Source: Blastococcus saxobsidens
Lineage (GTDB): Bacteria > Actinomycetota > Actinomycetes > Mycobacteriales > Geodermatophilaceae
Length of the DNA: 64,000 nt
Assembly: GCF_002938435.1 (NCBI RefSeq)
Contig: NZ_POQT01000011.1
Location: 49,073-113,072 of the forward strand
Reading direction: 5' to 3'
The notes under the pieces were generated by a model, which had not been told where the DNA came from, did not search any database, and worked only from the letters and a program-made list of their open reading frames with translations. A program made the translations under genes and the position numbers. Shown piece by piece: positions 29,877-38,798 of this stretch; the first letter of the stretch is position 1; each line of letters opens with the position of its first letter.

Positions 29877-32800
29877 TCACCGTCCCATACGCGGTCCGGC
29901 ACCCGGACGTGGTCCGAGGCTCGACGGTGGCGGTGGCGGTGGCGGTGGCACATGGACGGGCCACTCGTTCGGGGTTCTCCGAACGTCGCCTGCTCGGCGG
30001 GCAGTCCGCTCGGCGTTCCGTCGGCGGGCACGCCACGCGTCGTGCTCATGGGCGAGCCGCTCGGCAGGCTGCGCCTGGGCCGGTTCGGCGGCGGGGATGG
30101 CGAGGTGTTCGGCCCGGAGGGTGGCGATGCGTGCCCGGGCGTCGGTGAGCTCCTGCCGGGTGGCGGCGATGTCTCGGTCCAGCTCGGCGAGCCGCGCCTC
30201 GGGCTCGGGGGTCCAGGCGGCTGGTTCCAATCCTCGGAGTCGCTGGTCGCGTTGGCCGTGGGCCTCGGCCAGCGCGGACCGGGCCTGCTCGTGCTGCTGC
30301 CGTGCGGCGTCGGCGGCGGCGCCCTGGGCGCCGTGCTCGGGGTGGGCGGCTTCGGCGGCGCGCTGAGCGGAGGTGTCGAGTGCCGCCCACAGCGCTGGTC
30401 GGTCATCGAACCAGCCGGCCAGGCGCGCAAGCTCCTTCGCATCGCTGGGCAGGGAGGAAACGTGGGCGCGCCATCGGTCGGCCCAGTCGGCGAGCTGCTC
30501 GCCGGCGCGGGCGACCGCGCCCCGGCGCAGCCCGAGCCGGCCGGGCCCGTCGAGCACGACCTTCGCCGCCGCGCGGGCGGCCCCGCGTTCGCCGTCCCAG
30601 GAGCCCAGCAGTCTGTCGCGGATCCGGTCGGCCTCGGTGGCGACCGCGGCCGCGCTGGCCTGGGCCCGCTGGTGGGCCTGCTGGGCGGCGATCGCCGCCC
30701 GCTCCCGGGCGGCCCCCAACCTCGCGAGTTCGCCGGCGTGGGGAGCTTCGAGCGCGACTACCTCTCGCAGCTGGTCGCGCTGCGGCTGCCAGAAGGCCAG
30801 CCGGTCCAGGCAGTTCTGCTCGACGGTCCACGCCCGATGCAGGTCCGCCACGACGTGCTCCAGGGGACGAGGTGCGGCGTAGCGGGCGGCCTCGGCGGCG
30901 GCCTGTTCAGCAGCGTGGGAGGGGCCGAGGTCGGCGCGGTCACGGGCGAAGACAGCGACCCACTGCTCACGGGCCTCGTCCACGTTGGCGGCGACCAGGT
31001 GGGCGGTGTTGGCGGTCCGGCCGCGGGTCATCCCCACGTACGCCGACGCCGCCCCGGTGCGCTCCCCAACCACCAGGTGCGTGGCAGTGACCGTCTCCCC
31101 CTGCACCCCGTGCGCGGTGCTCGCGTAAGCCAGATCCACGTGCGCGGTGACGTAGTCGGCGGGCAGCACCCGCGTCCCTTGCGGGTCCGGGGTGACACCG
31201 CCGGGAACGTCCCCGCTGGCAGGGCCGGCGGGGGTGACAAGCAGCGCGCCGCTTCGGCCGACGGCGGTGACGGTCCAGATGTCGCGGTTGGCCACGCCCA
31301 GGTCGCGGTCGTTGCGGCGGGTGGCGATCCGGTCCCCGACGCCGATCCGCTGCCCGGCCCCGGTGATGGCGACGCGCTGGTCGTCGACGCGGCCGTCGGC
31401 GGCCAGCCGGTCGCGGATGGCGGCGTTGAGGTCGGCGGCCTGCTCGCGGGTGTTCATCACCACCGCCACGGACTCGCCGCGGCGGTGGTGGCCGGCGGCG
31501 GCCGCCGCGATCGCATCCTGCAGCGCGGTCGCATCCGGGTGCAGCCGGATCTGCCCGCGCGCCAGCAGCGCGTCGAAGACCGCGGCGGGGTCGGCGCCGG
31601 TGCGCATGGCCAGGGTCAGGTCCGCGTACTCGGTGTCGGGCAGCACCAGGCCGGCGTCGCTGCGGGTGAAGCGATGCACCGCCTCGAGTGTCAGGTGTGC
31701 CGCCGGGTCGACTGCGTCGGCGGCAAGGTCCAGGACGCCGCCGCGGCCGACCGCGGCCAGTTGGTGCCGGTCGCCGAGCAGCGCCACCCGCACCTGGCAT
31801 TCGTCGGCGACGGTGAGCAGGGCGCGGGCGGTGTCCTGGTCCAGCATCCCGGCCTCGTCGACGACCAGCAGATCCCCCGGACGCAGCCGCGCCCCCGCCT
31901 CCGTCGGGCCGGCGTAGACCCGGCCGGTGACCGGATCGGTGTCGCCGGGCGCGAGCCGGGTCCAGGCGCCGTCGGCGTTCCACCGCCAGCCGTGCTGGTA
32001 GGCGAGGGACGCCGCCGACCCGGCCGCCGCGCCCACCTCCGCGGCGGCGACCTTGGCGGCCTTCAGCGTCGGGGTGACCACCACCATCCCGCGGCCCTGG
32101 TCGTGGAGCAGGGCCCGGGTGGCGGCCAGGGTGGTGGTCTTGCCCGCGCCGGCCGCACCCTCCACCACGGCCAGCGGCCGGTCGCCGGACAGCGCGGCGA
32201 CCGCCGCTGACTGGCCGGCATCCAGCCTCGCGCCGCCGCCCGCGAGGCCGACCGGCAGTGTCAGGTCCGCGTCCGGTCCGCCGGTCGCGGCGCGGGCGGC
32301 GAGCCGGGCGGTCAGGTCGGCCTCGACCTCGAGCACCAGCTGCGACGTCCAGGCCCGGAGGTGCTCGGGCACCCCGTCGCGGTCCAGCAGCGGCAGGCAG
32401 CGGTCCATCGCGCGGGCGGTGAGGTCCTCGGCCAGCTCGAAACGCACCGCCGCCCCGGCGACGACGCCCGCGGCGGCGATCAGCCGCTCGACCTCGCCGC
32501 GGACGTCGGCGGCGTTCCACGCCGACCGGCCGGCCGCGAGCCGGGCCAGCGTGCGCTGCACCAGCTGGTCTCGGTCGAGGGCGCCGACCGGGGTGGGCGT
32601 CAGGTCCACGGGGCCGGCCGGGTCGCGGTAGCCCAGGTCGTACACCCTCGTCCGCCAGCGTTCCGCCACGTTCGTCCCCGGCTGCGGGGTCACCTTGTCC
32701 GGGCGGCCGTCGGCCCAGGCGCGGGCGTCCCACGCGCGCCGCAGCGCCGGGCCGGGGCGTTCGCCGGGGTGCGTGGCGGTCCATTCGGCTTCGTAGCGGT

Positions 32801-33545
32801 CCACATTCCGGGCGATCTGCGCATGCCGTGCGCTGAACGGGCCGGCATAGTCGGCGAGCTCCTGTATTTCTCCAGTAGCGTCCTTCGTGTAGCCGTGCGC
32901 GGCGAAGGCGGCGTTCAATTCCGGGTCACACGCCATCGCCGCGTGCCCGATGCCGTTGATCGCATTCAGGGAGTCTCGGATGCCGATGGTGTGCAGGCCC
33001 CGCCATTTCCCGGCGGCGAACACGCGGGACAGGATTTGCAGGTGCAGATGCCAGTGTGGATCCTCTGCCCGGGAGCTGTAGTGCCGCACCGTCGCCGCCT
33101 CCAGCACCTCCAGCGGCACCTGCACCTGCCCGCCGCGCGGGCCGACCCTGGTGGTGGCGTGCTGCGACAGCCAGCCGATGATCTGCCCGGCGGCGCGGTC
33201 TTGGGCCGCATCGTACGCGGCGGCGATGTCCGGATGCAGTGCAGCAGCCAGCGACCAGGTTTTCGGGCCGTTGACCACCACCTCCACGAACCGCACCGCC
33301 CGCTCGTCGTCGCGCAGCTGCCCCCGCGGGTGGTCGGTGCCCGGGTCGCGGCCCGCGACCCAGGTCTCGTAGTTGTCGCCGGTCAGCGGCGCGAGTTCGG
33401 TCACGTGCCCGTCGGTGGCGGTGAAGCGGCGAGCGAAGCCGGTCCCCTCGGCCAGGTAGTAGTCATCGGCCCGACCCCGGTCGGCCTCCACATAGGCACG
33501 GGCGGCTGCCGGGTCGCCGACGTACACCTTCATCCCCCCGTGCAT
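29877..33545 (-). CDS. MobF-family relaxase-helicase (TraA/TrwC-like)
   Basis: 1,222 residues. It should nick the element's oriT, bind the 5' end covalently and unwind the strand for conjugative transfer. The N-terminal relaxase domain has a three-histidine metal site HWHLHLQI (about 164-171), and the expected catalytic tyrosines lie among early Tyr such as YVG, AYVE and DDYY. A superfamily 1 helicase follows: Walker A GAAGAGKTT (about 440), VVDEAGMLD, GDRHQLAAVG, and late ASTAHGVQGETV and YVGMTRGR. After about residue 850 a long Ala/Arg/Gln-rich helical region ends in an eight-proline run. ATG 33545 is chosen; a TTG at 33557 and an ATG at 33533 are alternatives. No other transfer gene is nearby. 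Confidence 0.9.
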   Translation of the reverse strand: MHGGMKVYVGDPAAARAYVEADRGRADDYYLAEGTGFARRFTATDGHVTELAPLTGDNYETWVAGRDPGTDHPRGQLRDDERAVRFVEVVVNGPKTWSLAAALHPDIAAAYDAAQDRAAGQIIGWLSQHATTRVGPRGGQVQVPLEVLEAATVRHYSSRAEDPHWHLHLQILSRVFAAGKWRGLHTIGIRDSLNAINGIGHAAMACDPELNAAFAAHGYTKDATGEIQELADYAGPFSARHAQIARNVDRYEAEWTATHPGERPGPALRRAWDARAWADGRPDKVTPQPGTNVAERWRTRVYDLGYRDPAGPVDLTPTPVGALDRDQLVQRTLARLAAGRSAWNAADVRGEVERLIAAAGVVAGAAVRFELAEDLTARAMDRCLPLLDRDGVPEHLRAWTSQLVLEVEADLTARLAARAATGGPDADLTLPVGLAGGGARLDAGQSAAVAALSGDRPLAVVEGAAGAGKTTTLAATRALLHDQGRGMVVVTPTLKAAKVAAAEVGAAAGSAASLAYQHGWRWNADGAWTRLAPGDTDPVTGRVYAGPTEAGARLRPGDLLVVDEAGMLDQDTARALLTVADECQVRVALLGDRHQLAAVGRGGVLDLAADAVDPAAHLTLEAVHRFTRSDAGLVLPDTEYADLTLAMRTGADPAAVFDALLARGQIRLHPDATALQDAIAAAAAGHHRRGESVAVVMNTREQAADLNAAIRDRLAADGRVDDQRVAITGAGQRIGVGDRIATRRNDRDLGVANRDIWTVTAVGRSGALLVTPAGPASGDVPGGVTPDPQGTRVLPADYVTAHVDLAYASTAHGVQGETVTATHLVVGERTGAASAYVGMTRGRTANTAHLVAANVDEAREQWVAVFARDRADLGPSHAAEQAAAEAARYAAPRPLEHVVADLHRAWTVEQNCLDRLAFWQPQRDQLREVVALEAPHAGELARLGAARERAAIAAQQAHQRAQASAAAVATEADRIRDRLLGSWDGERGAARAAAKVVLDGPGRLGLRRGAVARAGEQLADWADRWRAHVSSLPSDAKELARLAGWFDDRPALWAALDTSAQRAAEAAHPEHGAQGAAADAARQQHEQARSALAEAHGQRDQRLRGLEPAAWTPEPEARLAELDRDIAATRQELTDARARIATLRAEHLAIPAAEPAQAQPAERLAHEHDAWRARRRNAERTARRAGDVRRTPNEWPVHVPPPPPPPPSSLGPRPGAGPRMGR

Positions 33546-33595
33546 TTTCAACGCCAATCGATAATGACCAACAGGTCACCCCTAGAAACGACGAT

Positions 33596-33681
33596 GGGCC
33601 CCGCAAAGCGGGGCCCGAACTACCTCCGAAGGTAGCATGCGTGCCGTTCTCAGGGGAGGTGACTCGATGTCGTCAGACTAG
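33596..33681 (+). promoter_or_regulatory. Hairpins and four-codon minigene upstream of the relaxase (possible oriT or leader)
   Basis: A 9-bp stem with AAA loop (33596-33616) and a 6-bp stem with CCGA loop (33620-33635) are followed by a strong ribosome site GGGGAGGTGA (33653-33662), then ATG TCG TCA GAC TAG (33667-33681), encoding only MSSD. The block lies about 50-140 bp upstream of the divergent relaxase. It could be a leader/attenuator, the start of a lost plus-strand gene such as an excisionase, or part of oriT. Confidence 0.45.
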
Positions 33682-34095
33682 GTTGAGCGGACCGCTTCGC
33701 GCGGTATCGGAGTTTGCTTGGTCAGAAGCGTTGGTAACCGTTGAATGATTGATTTGCGGAAACGCGCTGAGCGAGGGACGCGTTGCTGGCTGCGGCGATT
33801 GCCCAGGCGGTGTTCACCGTCCGCCGCCTGGCCGTCCCGGAGCCGCCGCCGGCCGTGGCGCACGGGCACCACAACCTTGAGCCGAGGGACCGCCTCGCCA
33901 ACGGGCTGCTGTGGCGGAGGCTTCCACTCGTGGGCCGGTTATCGCCATGGGGTCTCTTCTCTACCAAGTCCCAGCCTTCCTGACCGCTGCGCGGCTAATC
34001 CGTCCGGCACGCGCATGAGGCCGGTGATAACTTCCGACGCGACAGCGACGCGTCGCTAGGCCCCGGCTGTGTTGAGGGCTTCTTGGAAGGCGTGA
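33682..34095. other. Gene-poor region inside the element
   Basis: No supported gene. Frames on both strands are short and of shadow composition. Together with the degraded frame that follows, this looks like DNA that has lost genes, perhaps replication or excision functions. Confidence 0.4.
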
Positions 34096-34359
34096 GGCAG
34101 CGGCGGCCAGGCCACCGAGGGTGCGGCAGAAGCGGTGGCGGACGGCGGTCTCGGGGATGTCGTCCCTGTGGGCGAGGCGCTGTTCAAGGGGGCGGGTGTC
34201 GCCGGGCTTGGCCTAGACCCCGTATACGCCCGCCACCAGATGGGCCTGGCCCGATGGGAGTGCGGCGTCGAGCTCGAGTAGCTGTCCGCCATCAACCCCG
34301 GCTGGGTCGACCTCGTGCAGACGATGAACGCGCAGCTCGCGGCACGGCCGCCCCGCTGA
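34096..34359 (+). pseudogene. Degraded coding remnant, unknown family
   Basis: The plus frame from 34096 reads protein-like, including VADGGLGDVVPVGEALF, GLGLDPVYARHQMGLARWE and, after an in-frame TAG at 34279-34281, SAINPGWVDLVQTMNAQLAA until TGA at 34357. No start codon with a ribosome site precedes it and a TGA lies just upstream. Normal amino-acid composition on both sides of the stop suggests a broken gene. I cannot name the parent family. Confidence 0.35.
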
Positions 34360-34438
34360 ATGGTCGAAGAAGACAGGTAGCGCTGCCCCGGTGCCGGCGC
34401 CGTAGGCCGCGCGGGCGTCGGCGGCGGGCGCGGCGGTT

Positions 34439-35410
34439 CTACTGACCCACGACGGCCAGCCCCAGTGGCGCGGCAGCCGTGGGTTGGGGGGGAGTCAGCG
34501 CACCGGGGACGAGGTCGAGGGCGGCGAGCATGCGCGCGGTCTCGACGAAGTCGTTCACGGGTGGGGCGTCCATGTCGTTGCGCCAGGCGATCGCCAGCGA
34601 CGAGGGCGGCAGCCCCTCGACCGGGATGAACGTGAGGCCGGGGCGGTCGTAGAAGCGCTGCGTCGACGCCTGGGTGAACGCGACACCGCGGCCGGAGAGG
34701 ATGGCTTCGAAGCACTCGTCGACGCTGCCGACCTCGGCGCCGAGCTTGACTGTGTGCGGGCCGCGGGTGTCGGTGGCCAGCCAGAAGTCCCGCCAGTACT
34801 CGGGGGCGCGTCGCGCGACGAAGGCTTTGTCGAGGACTTCCTCCACGCTGATCCGGCGACGGCTGGCCAGCGGGAAGTCGGTCGAGGTGACCAGCAGGCG
34901 GGGCTCGACGAAGAGCGTCTCGATGCTCAGCCAGTCGTGCACCAGCAGTGGTGGGCGGACGAAGGCGACGTCGACGCTACCGGTGGCCAGGCCGACGTAG
35001 GGGTCGGCGAAGTCGTGAGAGCGCATCTCGACTTGCACCCGGGGATGCCGGGTCTGGAAGGCGGTGAGGATCTTGGGGGTCAGCTCGGCGGCGGCGTTGC
35101 CCTGGAACCCGACGACGAGCGTGCCGTGCACTCCTCGCGAGGCCTCCCGGGTCGCGGCGACCAGCCGGTCGGCACCGGTGAGCAGGCGGTGCGCTTCCTC
35201 CAACAGCACCGTGCCTACGACGGTGAGTTCGACGTGCCGGCTGGTGCGCTCGAACAACCGCACACCCAGGGAGTGCTCCAGCTTGCGAATCTGAACGCTC
35301 AGCGAGGGTTGGGAGATGTGCAGCCGGGCGGCGGCGCGGCCGAAGTGAAGTCCCTCCGCCACGGCGACGAAGTACCGGAGTGAGCGCAGTTCAGGCGTGT
35401 CCGGCACCAC
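34439..35410 (-). CDS. LysR-family transcriptional regulator
   Basis: 323 residues. The N-terminal winged helix-turn-helix is classical: LRSLRYFVAVAEGLHFGRAA, RLHISQPSLSVQIRKLEHSLGVRLFERTSRHVELT. The effector-binding domain follows (GTLVVGFQGNAAAELTPKIL, GLATGSVDVAFVRPPL). The C-terminal domain is of the BenM/CatM-like type that senses small aromatic or organic acids. It is divergent from the SCP2-hydrolase-ALDH operon with a 163-bp gap, the standard arrangement for a LysR activator and its target. Confidence 0.93.
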   Translation of the reverse strand: MVPDTPELRSLRYFVAVAEGLHFGRAAARLHISQPSLSVQIRKLEHSLGVRLFERTSRHVELTVVGTVLLEEAHRLLTGADRLVAATREASRGVHGTLVVGFQGNAAAELTPKILTAFQTRHPRVQVEMRSHDFADPYVGLATGSVDVAFVRPPLLVHDWLSIETLFVEPRLLVTSTDFPLASRRRISVEEVLDKAFVARRAPEYWRDFWLATDTRGPHTVKLGAEVGSVDECFEAILSGRGVAFTQASTQRFYDRPGLTFIPVEGLPPSSLAIAWRNDMDAPPVNDFVETARMLAALDLVPGALTPPQPTAAAPLGLAVVGQ

Positions 35411-35573
35411 ACCAAGTTAGGCCGTGAGCTGCGCGGACACCAATAGAGCGTGCCTATCGGTCCGTAGGGAGCAGGTATTGGACGTGCGGCCGGCGCCGCC
35501 GTCTGATGGTGACAGCCGCCACAGGGCTCGCCCGGTGGCCGGTCATCCCCGTTCCCTCAGAGAGGACTCAACG
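35411..35573. promoter_or_regulatory. Divergent control region of the cargo operon
   Basis: 163 bp between lysR-type and SCP2-like gene starts. AT-containing words such as CACCAATAGAGCGTGCCTATCGG and its neighbour TAGGGAGCAGGTATTGG (35439-35480, given in parts) form imperfect CCAATA/TATTGG and CCTA/TAGG inverted pairs, and could include the LysR box (T-N11-A). Position and dyad are suggestive only. Confidence 0.4.
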
Positions 35574-35981
35574 ATGAGTGCGCCCACCCGCGCCCCGTCG
35601 GCCGAAGCATGGGCCACGGCCTTCACCGACGCCAGCAACACCGACCCCGAGATCCAGGCGCACGGCAAGTACTTCACCTGCTCCTACCTCCTGGACGCCA
35701 CCGAGCGGACCTACGTCATCCAGGTCGAGTCCGGCAAGGTCACCCACGTCACCGTTGACCCGGGCCCCCTGGACGTCGCCTACCAGTTCGCCATCCGGGC
35801 CTCCGCTGAGACCTGGCGCGGGTTCGGTGAGGAGACCCCCGCTGCCATGTTCCACGGCATCTGGGCGGCCAGCTTCCAGCGAGACATGAAGCTCGAGGGC
35901 GACCTCTTGATCCTCATGCAGAACCTGCGCTGCATCACCCGCCAGGTCGAGCTCCTGCGCGTCGTCGGCTCCCCGGTCTGA
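35574..35981 (+). CDS. SCP2 sterol-carrier-like small protein
   Basis: 135 residues. Sequence such as KYFTCSYLLDATERTYVIQV, SGKVTHVTVDPGPLDVAY and FAIRASAETWRGFGEETPAA, with a C-terminal helix, resembles the SCP-2 sterol-transfer fold that binds hydrophobic ligands. AGAGAGGA precedes the ATG. First gene of a tight three-gene operon, 17 bp ahead of the hydrolase. It probably binds or delivers a hydrophobic substrate to the pathway, inferred from fold and context. No catalytic residues are recognisable. Confidence 0.7.
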   Translation: MSAPTRAPSAEAWATAFTDASNTDPEIQAHGKYFTCSYLLDATERTYVIQVESGKVTHVTVDPGPLDVAYQFAIRASAETWRGFGEETPAAMFHGIWAASFQRDMKLEGDLLILMQNLRCITRQVELLRVVGSPV

Positions 35982-35998
35982 GGAAGGGAATAACCCCC

Positions 35999-36874
35999 AT
36001 GAGCAACAGCAAGATCTCACCCGTCACCGGCCACTACGTGACCGTCGACGTCGACGGCCTGCAGTACAAGGTCTTCTACTTGGAGAACGGGACCGGTCAG
36101 CCGATCCTGTGCCAGCACACCGCCGGCTGCCACAACCACCAGTGGCGCGGGCTGCTGGAGGACGAGGAGATCACCGCCAACTACCGGGTCATCGCCTACG
36201 ACCTGCCCCGCCACGGCAAGTCCGACCCGCCGGAGAACACCGAGTGGTGGAAGGAGGAGTACCAGCTCTCCGCCGAGCACTACTCCAACTTCATCATCGC
36301 CCTCGCCGACGCCCTCGAGCTGGAGGACCCGATCTTCATGGGGTCCTCGTTCGGCGGGAACGTCGCCCTGCAGCTGGCCCTGCGCCGGCCCGACCGGTTC
36401 GCCGGTGTCCTGAGCGTCGAGGGCGCCGACTACTCCCCGGGCTTCTACCTGGACTGGTGGCAGCACCCGCACGCCAACGCCGCCCAGGTCTGCGCCAGCG
36501 GCACCTGGGACCTGATGGCCCCGCAGTCTCCCGAGGCCGACCGGTGGAAGACCTGGTTCTACTACACCCAGGGCTCCGAGGCCTTCAAGGGTGACCTGCA
36601 CTTCTACTCCGTCGACCACGACCTGCGCGGCAAGCTCGGGGACATCGACGGCGAGAAGTGCCCGGTCGTGATGATGACCGGCGAGTACGACTACCTCACC
36701 ACCCCCGAGGACAGCGAGCGCACCGCCAACGCCATCACCAACGGGTCCTTCATCTACATGCCCGCGATCGGGCACTTTCCGATGAGTGAGAACCACCCGG
36801 TGTTCCGCACCTACCTGATCCAGGCGCTGGAACTACTGCAGGAGAAGCGGGAGAAGAAGGCCGCCAACGCCTGA
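35999..36874 (+). CDS. Alpha/beta-fold hydrolase
   Basis: 291 residues. The nucleophile elbow is GSSFGG (115-120, Ser117), the acid probably the Asp in GEYDYLTTPED, and the base His in AIGHFPMSENHP. The N-terminal oxyanion region reads LCQHTAGCHNHQW, where a conserved HG is replaced by HTAGCHNH, which is unusual. The cap is aromatic-rich (FYLDWWQHPH, WKTWFYYTQGSEAF). It could be an esterase, lactonase, C-C hydrolase or epoxide-type enzyme. Second gene of the LysR-controlled operon. No signal peptide, so cytoplasmic. Confidence 0.85.
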   Translation: MSNSKISPVTGHYVTVDVDGLQYKVFYLENGTGQPILCQHTAGCHNHQWRGLLEDEEITANYRVIAYDLPRHGKSDPPENTEWWKEEYQLSAEHYSNFIIALADALELEDPIFMGSSFGGNVALQLALRRPDRFAGVLSVEGADYSPGFYLDWWQHPHANAAQVCASGTWDLMAPQSPEADRWKTWFYYTQGSEAFKGDLHFYSVDHDLRGKLGDIDGEKCPVVMMTGEYDYLTTPEDSERTANAITNGSFIYMPAIGHFPMSENHPVFRTYLIQALELLQEKREKKAANA

Positions 36875-36957
36875 CCGCGCGCCGCAGGGTGGTCGGCCCG
36901 ACCGGGTCGACCACCTGCGGCATCGCCATGCCCAGCAGCTCACCGAGAGGACCCGGA

Positions 36958-38403
36958 GTGCAGCTCGAGACGACCCCCATCCGCGTCGCCGGCGCCCAGG
37001 TGTGGGGCTCGCAGACCCAGCCGGTCACCCGCCCCGACGGCGGTGACCCCGCCGGGCATGTGACCGTCGCCGACCCCGAGCACGTCGAGGCCGCGGTGTC
37101 CGCCGCGCACCACGTGGCACCGGAGTTCGCGGGCCTGCCCGCCCACCGCCGTGCCGACGCCCTGGCCCACGTGTCGCGACGCCTGACGGAGTCCCGCGAG
37201 GATCTGGCCGCGGTGATCGTCGCCGAAGGCGGCAAGCCGGTCCGCTGGGCCCGGGCAGAGGTCGATCGAGCCGCAGCGACGTTCCGCCTGGCCGGGGAGG
37301 AGGCCCGCCGCTGGGTCGGTGACCTGCAGCGCCTGGACACCGACCCGTCGGGAGAAGGCCGCATAGCGCTCAACCGGCGCGTGAGCCGCGGACCCGTCCT
37401 GGGCATCACCCCGTTCAACTTCCCGCTGAACCTGGTCGCCCACAAGGTCGCCCCCGCCCTGGCCGTGGGCGCACCCATCGTGCTTAAGCCCGCCCCCGCC
37501 ACACCACTGTCAGCCCTTTTCTTGGGTGGCCTACTCGCCGAGACAGACCTCCCCGCCGGGTCCTGGTCGATTCTCACCGTGCCCAACGAACGCATGAACC
37601 CTCTGGTTACCGACCCGCGACTACCGGTCGTGTCCTTCACCGGCTCCGGGCCAGTCGGCTGGGGGATCCGCGACCTCGTACCCCGTAAGCACGTTACCCT
37701 CGAACTCGGCGGCAACGCCGCCGTCGTCGTGTGCGCCGACTGGAACAGCCTCGCCGACCTGCAGCGCGCTGCCCAGCGGATTGCCACGTTCGGCGTCGGC
37801 CAAGCCGGCCAGTCCTGCATCTCCGTGCAACGGGTCATCGCCGACCGCAGCGTGTTCGACCAACTGCGCGACCTCGTCGTCGCCGAAGTCCAAGCGCAGG
37901 TGCTCGGTGACCCAGAGCGGGAAGAGACCACCCTGGGCCCGATGATCGACGAACGCGCCGCCCAGCGCGCGCACTCCTGGATCACCGAAGCCGTCGACGC
38001 CGGCGCGCACGTCCTCACCGGCGGCAGACGCGACTACGCCCGCCTTGAGCCGACCGTGCTGGTCGACGTGCCCCCCGGAGCGCGCGTCGACCGCGACGAG
38101 GTCTTCGCCCCCGTGCTGTCCCTACGAGCCGTCGACGGCCTCGACGAGGCGCTCGCCGCCGTCAATGACTCCGATTTCGGACTGCAGGTGGGGGTCTTCA
38201 CCCACGACATCACCACCGCATTCCGCGCACACCGCGACCTCGAGGTCGGAGGCGTCATCGTGGGCGATGTCCCCAGCTACCGCGCCGACCAGATGCCCTA
38301 CGGCGGAACGAAGGGCTCCGGCATCGGACGCGAAGGCGTCCGCTACGCGATGGAAGACCTCACCTACGACCGTACCCTGGTCCTCACCGGCATCGACCTC
38401 TGA
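36958..38403 (+). CDS. NAD(P)+-dependent aldehyde dehydrogenase
   Basis: 481 residues. Active-site landmarks are intact: PFNFP Asn154, LKPAP Lys177, FTGSGPVGW, LELGG Glu249 and GQSCISVQR Cys287. The sequence type is near lactaldehyde/glyceraldehyde or phosphonoacetaldehyde dehydrogenases, with no clear substrate. GTG 36958 follows AGAGGA at seven bases; a 69-base upstream in-frame extension lacks family similarity. Third gene of the cargo operon, so it presumably oxidises an aldehyde released by the hydrolase or a later step. Confidence 0.88.
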   Translation: MQLETTPIRVAGAQVWGSQTQPVTRPDGGDPAGHVTVADPEHVEAAVSAAHHVAPEFAGLPAHRRADALAHVSRRLTESREDLAAVIVAEGGKPVRWARAEVDRAAATFRLAGEEARRWVGDLQRLDTDPSGEGRIALNRRVSRGPVLGITPFNFPLNLVAHKVAPALAVGAPIVLKPAPATPLSALFLGGLLAETDLPAGSWSILTVPNERMNPLVTDPRLPVVSFTGSGPVGWGIRDLVPRKHVTLELGGNAAVVVCADWNSLADLQRAAQRIATFGVGQAGQSCISVQRVIADRSVFDQLRDLVVAEVQAQVLGDPEREETTLGPMIDERAAQRAHSWITEAVDAGAHVLTGGRRDYARLEPTVLVDVPPGARVDRDEVFAPVLSLRAVDGLDEALAAVNDSDFGLQVGVFTHDITTAFRAHRDLEVGGVIVGDVPSYRADQMPYGGTKGSGIGREGVRYAMEDLTYDRTLVLTGIDL

Positions 38404-38798
38404 GGGCACTCACCAGACCCGCAGCAGACCGGGTGCCCACGTGAGGACTGCCGATTTAATCGTTCACTCTGTCGGCCGCGGGACAACCGGTGCGTAAGTT
38501 CGTCGCAACCATGTGGCGGGCGCGTCTCCGCTCGACCAGCCGCGCGTCGTTTTTATCCCGCTGAGGATCCCCAAACGGAACTGCCGGGGTGCGACGGTTG
38601 GTCACTTCCCAGCCAGCTCCCGCTAACCGCTTCCTGGCCGGCTGGGGTGGGTCGGGGGAAGGGTGGGCCGAAGGCCCAGCCCGGAGGGCCGCGCAGCGTC
38701 CTTCCGGCGACCAACGATGCCGGCATACTGGCGCGGAGGGAGCGGCTCCAGCGATCTTGGCTTGGCTCGTTGTCCGAGAATCCCGGTACGCTGCGATC
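38404..38798. other. Intergenic region between cargo operon and toxin-antitoxin pair
   Basis: 395 bp. No gene supported and no clear terminator. A locally AT-rich patch (about 38450-38470, GATTTAATCGTTC) may hold a promoter or be a scar between modules. Confidence 0.4.

Noticed and set aside
29877..29960. GGTGGC-type repeat near the left end of the relaxase
   Set aside because: It simply encodes the proline run at the relaxase C-terminus; not an independent repeat array or CRISPR.
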